From: Durusdinium trenchii
Lineage: Eukaryota > Sar > Dinophyceae > Suessiales > Symbiodiniaceae
DNA length: 64,000 nucleotides
Direction: 5' to 3'
NCBI GenBank assembly: GCA_963970005.1
Contig: CAXAMN010008347.1
Span: 124,001 to 188,000, forward strand
The translations under genes and the position numbers were made by a program. Positions 10,560-17,700 of this stretch are shown here, one piece after another. The notes beneath the pieces were generated by a model. The model did not search any database. It was not told the DNA's origin and worked only from the letters and a program-made list of their open reading frames with translations. Position 1 is the stretch's first letter. Each line of letters starts with the position of its first letter.

Positions 10560-11086
10560 GAACATGGGCAATCTTCGCTCGCCAGCAGTATTCCCCCACC
10601 TCCAGGTTGCCACAAGCGCCGTCTTCCTGAAAGCTCCGAGTGGTGCAGTCTGTGCGGGAAGACGGCGATTGGGGGCCAGCTTTGCACCCTGGTTGAGGAC
10701 AACTCGGGTCAGGTCTATATACTTGTAATATCTTGTAATTAATATACCTATATAATATAAGTTATCTTATTAATTCGTTTGGTCCGCCTCGGCCCGGTAA
10801 TAACCGCCTCTCAAAAAGCCTTCTAGCAAATAATTGAAAGATTTGGGTACAACTTCCCCCCCAAATAGTTTGGTCCACCGTGGAGACATCTTTTGGCAAT
10901 ACTAACTTTTCTTCCCTCTTTAATCTTTATTTAATGTCACCAATCCCTCATCCCATGATCCTATTGCCATTCAACGTCAACTCCAAGTAAATTTCATGAA
11001 ACTTATTGTTCCTGCTGGATCATTGTTGATCCATGTTTTTGGCATTTAGCAGTTTGCCTATGGCTCTTCCTCCATATCTTCAGCCC
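10560..11086. other. AT-rich spacer, no gene seen
   Basis: No open frame with plausible composition or splice sites was found; there is an AT-rich block near 10730-10780. Confidence 0.5.
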
Positions 11087-11266
11087 ACCGAAGTCGAAGG
11101 CAAAGTTGAAGCCGCCTTCGCAACATCCTCTGGAGCCGAAGTCAACATGGTCGAGGTTGGAGGCAAGGGTGAAGCCGCATTTGTAGCCTCCTCCAAAGCC
11201 AAAGTCACTGGAACTGAAGTTGGGGGCAAAGTTGAAGCCTCCATCACAACTCCTGCCAAAGAAGAA
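11087..11266. repeat. 66-bp tandem repeat that keeps reading frame
   Basis: Three diverged copies of a 66-bp unit. The plus strand reads a 22-residue repeat (GGKVEAAFATSSGAEV-like) and the minus strand reads a glycine/phenylalanine-rich repeat (GGFNFAPNFSSSDFGFG-like). The unit length is a multiple of three and both strands stay open, so it could be a repetitive exon, but no splice sites decide the strand. Confidence 0.6.
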
Positions 11267-11894
11267 ATCATCGTTCATTCATCAGCTGTAGCCGCCATAG
11301 GTCCATAGGTTCACCTGGACGACCAGCAGTCACCGACTCTGCAGCAGGAGTTTTTCATTGCCTCATCACCACCTCGAATGCATCTCAATGCTTCCGGGGC
11401 CCATCATGAGCATCTCATTTCTGCTGACCGATTCGCCGCAGATTCCCCCAAAATCACCCAGAATGCAAAAACCACTCCTAGAAAATGCTTAGTAAAATAG
11501 TCTGCAAAAACCCTACCCAAAACATCATCTCTCATCATCTCTCCATTTCTTATGACCACAATTAATTTGGTCCTCGCCGGGTGGGGAGACAATTCTCCAC
11601 CACAACATATACTGTTCCACCACACAGATATTCTGTTGTCCGTTCCCAATCTTTCTCCACCACCTTCCCCTTCCTCATAGAGAAGTCCGTGCCCCTCATA
11701 AGTCCGTGCCTTCATGTTCCTATGCTGCTGAACACCATCCTATGCTGCTAAACACCAGCTCATCCCGACCGAACTAGCCTGATGCAGTTGCCTAAGCTCC
11801 CGACTCATTCCGGTGAGCTGAATGAAAGCTCATCCCCAACCAAACAGCCCTCGTGCCTCTCAGCTTCATCATCCTCATCTCCCCCTCATGAAGA

Positions 11895-12045
11895 ATTTTA
11901 AGTCTTTGGAAGAGATGTAATCTTCGGGACCCCTCCTTTAGTCTTTGGGATCCCTCCTTATGAAAGTATTGGTCTTTGGGATCCCTCCTCATTGGTCTGT
12001 GGGACCCCCCCTCATGAATAGATTGTGAAGTCTTGGAGGTCCCTC
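11895..12045. repeat. TTTGGGATCCCTCCT degenerate tandem repeat
   Basis: Four to five copies of (T)CTTTGGGATCCCTCCT with variable 15-20 bp spacers. Confidence 0.75.
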
Positions 12046-12359
12046 CTTACCCAAAAAAGAAACCTTCTAGGGGGTAGAGACCGGGTAGGGGGTGTTTATT
12101 AATCCTATGTTCACATTAATTACAAAGAAGTCTAATGAATTCGATGTGTTTGAGGTCTCCCTTTTGGAATCACAACGATTGACCGTCTCCAGGATCAACT
12201 CCAGGCGACGGAGTGTCTGTCCTCGAGCTCCTCGGACTCCGAGTGTTCATCGTCTCCAAGCAAAGACCAGCCTCCAGCCTGGTTGGGGCAAAGCTTGGCG
12301 GCATTAGGCATTAGGTCTTAGAGTGGGCCTCAAATTCTATCCGCTCAAGGATGACTAGA

Positions 12360-12563
12360 CTAGATGTTAGATGTTTTCCCAGACCCGGATCTACACAGCC
12401 AACCTTTAGGCATTCGACCGACCTCAGGTGGCGCTAACTCTTTTTTAACAAGATGTTGTCGTACCTTCACAGGCATTCTCAAGATTGTTGTATTGACCTG
12501 CTTGTCACCATCAAGATATTTGAGCTCTTGCTCGGCCCAAAGGTCCACTTCATGCAGCGGCTA
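12360..12563 (-). CDS. Candidate exon, unknown protein
   Basis: After a CTGCATAG acceptor the minus strand is open for 67 codons to a TAG stop. The sequence is charged and helical (DLWAEQELKYLDGDKQVNTT, then MPVKVRQHLVKKELAPPEVG). The overlapping plus frames are open but less natural. No family is recognised. Confidence 0.45.
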
Positions 12564-12815
12564 TGCAGGCTCTTGCACAGGAAGGCTAAGCTCAAGTGGA
12601 CGAGACTGGCATGCCACTCCCATCAAGTGGCTGCACGCACAGGATGGTCCCTGATGTTCTGGCAGTAAAAGTGCCCTGTTAAATACTCAGTGACACACAC
12701 ACATATATCTTGAGCATCTTTGTTGAACCTGTCTTGTGATCCATCTGCCCTTGAATGTATTGTGATGCATGGAGATCAAGGACAAGGAAAAATGCAGACA
12801 TGCTAAGCTCGACGA

Positions 12816-13208
12816 TCACGAACCCTCTGTATCAACAATCACTCTACTTAGGTGATCAAATGCCGCGTCTTTTGTCAAAAAAGGACTCATTGGATCCTGA
12901 ACCCACACGTTGATATGTGCAGCCTCAGATGAGCACGTGGCGTCTCTCCACAGTGACGACGCACAGAAAAGGGGGGGAAGGGCAGAGTGGGAGGGCCACG
13001 CAGGCAAAGCACTCACGACACTTCCGGCGCGACGGTGCTTCGTCCAGAGTCGCCGGTGCTGGTGATGTGGTGTCAGTTGTGGGAGACTCTGGAAGTCTGT
13101 TGTTTCCGCACCAAAATCCGACCATCCAATTCTGCATAGACTGCTTGTCCATGTCATATCCAGGTTACAGAAGAGGAGCCACCCACGGCTGTCATACAAT
13201 GATACCAC
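12816..13208 (-). CDS. Weak candidate coding region
   Basis: Two minus-strand frames and one plus-strand frame are open over this GC-rich stretch. One minus frame (12925-13152) contains a cysteine pattern (SRRKCRECFACVALPLC). Neither boundary is supported by clear splice sites, so strand and frame are undecided. Confidence 0.25.
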   Translation of the reverse strand: MVSLYDSRGWLLFCNLDMTWTSSLCRIGWSDFGAETTDFQSLPQLTPHHQHRRLWTKHRRAGSVVSALPAWPSHSALPPLFCASSLWRDATCSSEAAHINVWVQDPMSPFLTKDAAFDHLSRVIVDTEGS

Positions 13209-13429
13209 AGGTTCCGTTCATCGTTTTCCAACTCCGCCTATCATAGGCAGTTTCAGGGTCAAGGTTGACAGCCAATGCTGGACTATCAACGTTTGGAAAA
13301 GCTCAGCCCATACAAAGTACAACCAAAGTACATAAGTCAACAAAGGAGTGCAAGCGTGATGAAGTCCGTTTGAGTGTAAGTCCTTTCCCAAGATCCCTTA
13401 GTACGCCTCTGGCTTAACCCTTGTTTCAG

Positions 13430-13551
13430 ACGGTCGAGTCGCTTGGGTTGTCCAACGAAATAAACCAAGCGACTGCATTCACATCATCGAATGTGTTCCT
13501 GCACTGCCGGAAGAACCCAAAAACCACATGGCCTCCTGGTGCTGGTTGTAG
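13430..13551 (+). CDS. Candidate terminal exon just upstream of LINE A
   Basis: A clear acceptor (CTTAACCCTTGTTTCAG) leads into 40 codons ending in TAG. The peptide is natural-looking (GRVAWVVQRNKPSDCIHIIE, then CVPALPEEPKNHMASWCWL). A GTTGTA inside the last codons could instead be a donor. LINE A begins 108 bp downstream, so the element may lie in the 3' flank or a downstream intron of this host gene. Confidence 0.45.
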
Positions 13552-13611
13552 GGGCACGGGAGTCCAAAGCCCGCTGCGCAGGCCTTTGGCAGAGAAGATC
13601 CGAAACCAAAG

Positions 13612-13658
13612 TTATATATATATATATATACATACTATATACTGTGTATACATAGAGA
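13612..13658. repeat. TA-rich microsatellite and left target-site duplication
   Basis: A (TA)n tract ends with TATACATAGAGA (13647-13658), repeated exactly at 20617-20628 just after the A tail of LINE A. This is the left copy of a 12-bp candidate target-site duplication. Confidence 0.65.
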
Positions 13659-13659
13659 C

Positions 13660-13683
13660 TGGCTCAAGCCATTTCTGCTCAAG
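13660..13683 (+). other. Relict tandem dinoflagellate spliced-leader sequence
   Basis: TGGCTCAAG (13660-13668) is followed by CCATTTCTGCTCAAG (13669-13683). The known dinoflagellate leader ends in GCCATTTTGGCTCAAG; the second block matches its last 15 bases at 13, and the first block matches its last 9 exactly. A leader joined to an older leader is the pattern expected when an mRNA was trans-spliced, reverse transcribed, and trans-spliced again. It starts one base after the left target-site duplication. Confidence 0.6.
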
Positions 13684-13802
13684 AGACAGCGCCTTTCTAC
13701 TTGCCACGACGTCTTCTACGGCACTGGCGCTTCGCCCCTCCTACACGTCTTCCTGCCGGCCACCCCTGAAGAGCCCTTTGGCACCTGGCATTGCGCTCGG
13801 GC

Positions 13803-14678
13803 ATGACGTGGATGCGGGCATATCAATGCTGTGGCAAAGCCGGATGTCATAACTGGATCTGGGAGGACCGCATTCAGGCCCACTTCACTTGCCGCCTCTG
13901 TGGCACTCCGTGGAAGAAGCCTCAGCATGGCTTTGCACCAGCTCGAGACGATCGCCCATCCACCTGGAGCAAACACCGCTCTCCCAGGGTGTCACCGCCT
14001 CCGGGTCTCAACACGCAAAGGCCGCCCCGCTCGTCCAAGCTTCAGAAGACAGCATCCGAGATCCTTGCACCGGCATGGGACTCGCTGGATGAGGCCCTCA
14101 GGACCAAGCTCACACAAGTGGGCATCACCCCTATCCAGAAGGTTGTGGAGCCGGACTTGACAGATGTCCTTAAGGAGAATCTGGCCAGTCTGCCAGCTCC
14201 CGTCAAGGAACTGGTTGAGAAGATCACCAAACCTCAGCCCGAGACGGAAAAGGACATGGCGACCAGGCTTAAGCAGCAAGTTACCACCCTGCGGGACATC
14301 TCTCAAAAGAAGCAGCTCCTGCAGCAGAAGATCGACAACACCAAGAAGCACTACCAAGAGCTTTTAGAAGAAATGAAGTCTCTGCAGAGCAAACTTGAGC
14401 AGGAACAGGCATCTCTCAACACCATCAGCACGGCCTACCTCACCAAGGTCAGTTCCTCCCAGGCTGAAATGCCTCTCCAACCTCTCGAAACCGGGATGGA
14501 TGATTCTGTGCCCGCCGCAGTGGCAGGCTTCATCAACACTCTTGGAGTCAGCCTCACTCAGGAACAAAAAGACCAGCTGCATGTCATGCTCAAACGTCCT
14601 TCGGTTGATGCGGAAGTCACAGACGAAGAAGCAAAACGCCGAAAGACAGAACTTGGCAACACAGCGTCGTGTGGGTAG
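13803..14678 (+). CDS. LINE A ORF1, zinc-motif/coiled-coil protein
   Basis: The protein is 291 residues from the first in-frame ATG; an upstream TTG at 13791 is less likely. Residues about 10-35 hold four cysteines (CCGKAGCHNWIWEDRI ... CRLCG), a zinc-ribbon-like motif. The middle is proline/serine-rich and basic. Residues about 145-215 form a heptad-like coiled coil (LLQQKIDNTKKHYQELLEEM). The C-terminus ends with a basic EEAKRRK stretch. By analogy with other LINE ORF1 products it probably binds and multimerises on the element's RNA. Its 3' end overlaps an open ORF2-frame region by up to about 283 bases in the +1 frame. Confidence 0.7.
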   Translation: MTWMRAYQCCGKAGCHNWIWEDRIQAHFTCRLCGTPWKKPQHGFAPARDDRPSTWSKHRSPRVSPPPGLNTQRPPRSSKLQKTASEILAPAWDSLDEALRTKLTQVGITPIQKVVEPDLTDVLKENLASLPAPVKELVEKITKPQPETEKDMATRLKQQVTTLRDISQKKQLLQQKIDNTKKHYQELLEEMKSLQSKLEQEQASLNTISTAYLTKVSSSQAEMPLQPLETGMDDSVPAAVAGFINTLGVSLTQEQKDQLHVMLKRPSVDAEVTDEEAKRRKTELGNTASCG

Positions 14679-14754
14679 CCCTTTGCTGTCATTGGCATCT
14701 CCGGGTTTTTCTCTTTCACATCGGGAATTTCTGTCATGCATTTCAGTACATGAC

Positions 14755-17700
14755 ATGGGGCCTTCTCAACTGGCTTGCAGGGGACATGCACTCTCAGTTG
14801 ATCCTTTGCTTTCAGGCTCAAGATCGGGCCTTTCTTCATTTGGGGCGGGCTATGGTCCGTGCAGACAACCCTTGAGGAAACTCAAGGTTTTTGGAGGGGC
14901 TCAAACCTCTCACGAGGGTCAGGGCGACTGGGCAGCAGGGGCACCGTGCTCTTCTACTTCAGAGCAGCTCCCCAGGGAGACTGCTGTCTACGGGACCTCA
15001 GCTGTCCAGTCTTTGGCCCGCCTCCTCAACATGGAGGGAGAGGATGACCATCCCTTCACTTTTGAACAGAAAACTCTTTTTGATCTTTGCAGCACAGACT
15101 TGACCACTTCGTGTCAACGCAATGGCAGAAACCCTACTCTGCCCAGGGGGCATCAGCTTCTCATGGACCTCAAGCGGATGCAGAACCTCATTCAAAGCCA
15201 CCTCAGTGTTCCTGGGGAAGTGGACCACACAGTGGCTAACATTTTTGTCGTCTCTCAGTGCCTCACTTGCATCCTGCAAAACCCCAGGAACCTCTGCTAT
15301 GGCAATGCACCCTGGAGGTGCTGGTGCTGGACCGGGGCTTTTGCAGATGATGTCGCCCAAGCTTGGGGCCACACTACCAAGGCGGTGCGCCATTATCTGT
15401 CCGAGAACGAGCCACAGCTTCTCCCAAGTCTACCGGGCATGCAGCACATTTGGGCCCAGTTTGACCAGGACCAGCAAGCTGATGCTGTGGACTTCCTCCA
15501 CGCCTTGTGGACCTACTCAGGCAGTTCCTTCTTTGCTGGGCGCTTCTTCCATCGCAGTGAGAGGGGGCACACTGAGGAGCGGGAACAATTTCCCTTGAAC
15601 TTCATCTTTCCGGATGGAGATGGGCCGCTCACCTTGGATACCCTGGTCAACTTTTGGGCCGATGAGGGTCAGGGCCAGTTCTTGTACGGCTCCCCAGGGG
15701 GAGTGGTGATCAACCTCCAACGCTCCACCTTGCAAGAGGGCACTTGGACCAAACATCACCGTGAGCTTGAGATCGACACCAAGGTCAATCTGCCCTTTTC
15801 TGAAGATGGATTTCACGTCCACATGGCCAAGTACCATGTGGTGGCCTTGGTGCTTCATCAGGGTGCCACTCACGAGAACGGGCACTACCAGACCATACTG
15901 GCCATCGACAACATCTACTGGCTTGCTGATGATGGGACCTTCCCATCTCCTCTCCCTCAACTCACTTCTCAGCAACGCCGAGAGATCTCTCAGATCTGGC
16001 TCGTAGCTGCTCCTACGGATGAATTGGTCCCGGACACAGCTATGGAAGTGGCCGAATCCCTACCGAAGAAACCGCGCTCTTGCCACGAGACTCTCCACAT
16101 CACCTTCAGCAACATCACCTTCTTCGGGAAAAAGGTCCAAGATTGGGTCTGGTCACAAGGCGACACCATCATGCTCTTCCAGGAAACTCACCTCCAAAGG
16201 AAAGCCCTGGACACCACTCTGCAGTACTTCAACTGCCGGGGCTGGAAATGTCATGGTGTGGAGGCTGAACCTACAGGCAACGGAGGCGCCACCGGGGGCT
16301 TTCTCACCTTGTTTGCCACCAGACACCTCATCCATCACGTCCACACCTACACCAAGCAGGGCAATGGTTGGACAGCGCTGGTCATGCAAAGAGAGGGCCT
16401 GGAGATCTATCTCATCCAGCTCTACCTGCGCACCGGGGAACCGCTTCAATCCCCGCTCAATGCCGATCTCCTGGGGCAACTTTTGCAATTCCTTGACCAC
16501 CTTCAGGCTCCTTTCATCATTGGCGGTGATTGGCAGACAGCTCCTGAAGACCTGGCGGCCACCACTATTCCCAGCAAGTTCAGGGCTCAGATCTTAGCTA
16601 CGCCAGGGCCGACCACCTTGCAGGGCAGTCAACTGGACTTTATCTTGGCCTCCACTTCTATCGCCTCAGCTCTTCGTTTGGAAGCCGATTGGGAAGTCCC
16701 ATGGAAGCCACACTGTGCCCTAGCTCTCCAATTTGACTGTGCTCAAGCAGCGGTTGCGGTACAACAACTTCAACGGTTTCCGCCCATCACCCGGAACTAT
16801 CACCCCAAGCATCTCTGGACCAGCTTCACAGAGGAGGATGGCCCCTTCCACATCCTCGGACAGACCATCACGGGCCTAGGCTCCGACCTAGCCCGGTGGG
16901 CCACTCAAACCGAGAAGTACCTCACCCAGCACTTGACCAGGCCTGTTACTGGCCGCGGATCCCAGATCCATTTGCGTCTGGCCCCTCTTGCCAGCTCCAC
17001 CAAACCGAGAGTCTGGAAGAAAGGAAGTGCTGCTTTTTGGGAGAAACTTGGCATCAAGATCAACCTGGCACAACATGGCCGCTACCCTGGTTTGCTTCAA
17101 GATCTGAAGGACATGGCCACGAGAATCACACAGCATGCCTCCCAGGACTTGGATTGCCACAGCTTTGAGGAACGGTTGCTCCAGTGGATCTTTGGTGGAG
17201 ACCCGGATCCTTCTGACCTCCTCCAACGTGTCCAACATGAGCTTCAACTTGCTCAAGAGCAACTCCTCAGTGCCACCAATCATGAATTCAGGGAATGGCT
17301 GGAAAAGGCCCATGACAAAGGTCTCAGAGGACTCTTTCGCAGCCTGCGTCAGAAGGACCATGCCTGGCAACGTCCCTTTCAAGACTTGCCATCCACCTCT
17401 CGCACCCACGCCAGGGAACAGCAATGGGGCGACATTTGGATCCCGCGAACTGAACCTTTGCCAATCAGAGGCCTACCTGATCTCAAGCGTGCTGCCCAAG
17501 CACAGGCCCAGCAGATCAAGGCCATCGATTCCAGTCTTCTTCAGAAGTTGATGCGACGACTCCCCAACAAAGCAGCGGGGCCGGATGGCATCTCCTATGA
17601 CTTTCTTCGCCACCTTCCCTACCCTGCGGTGGAAAAGCTGGCCAGTCTCCTCACCGAGATGGAACAGGAAGCCGAACTACCTCTACAGCTGAGGCATACC

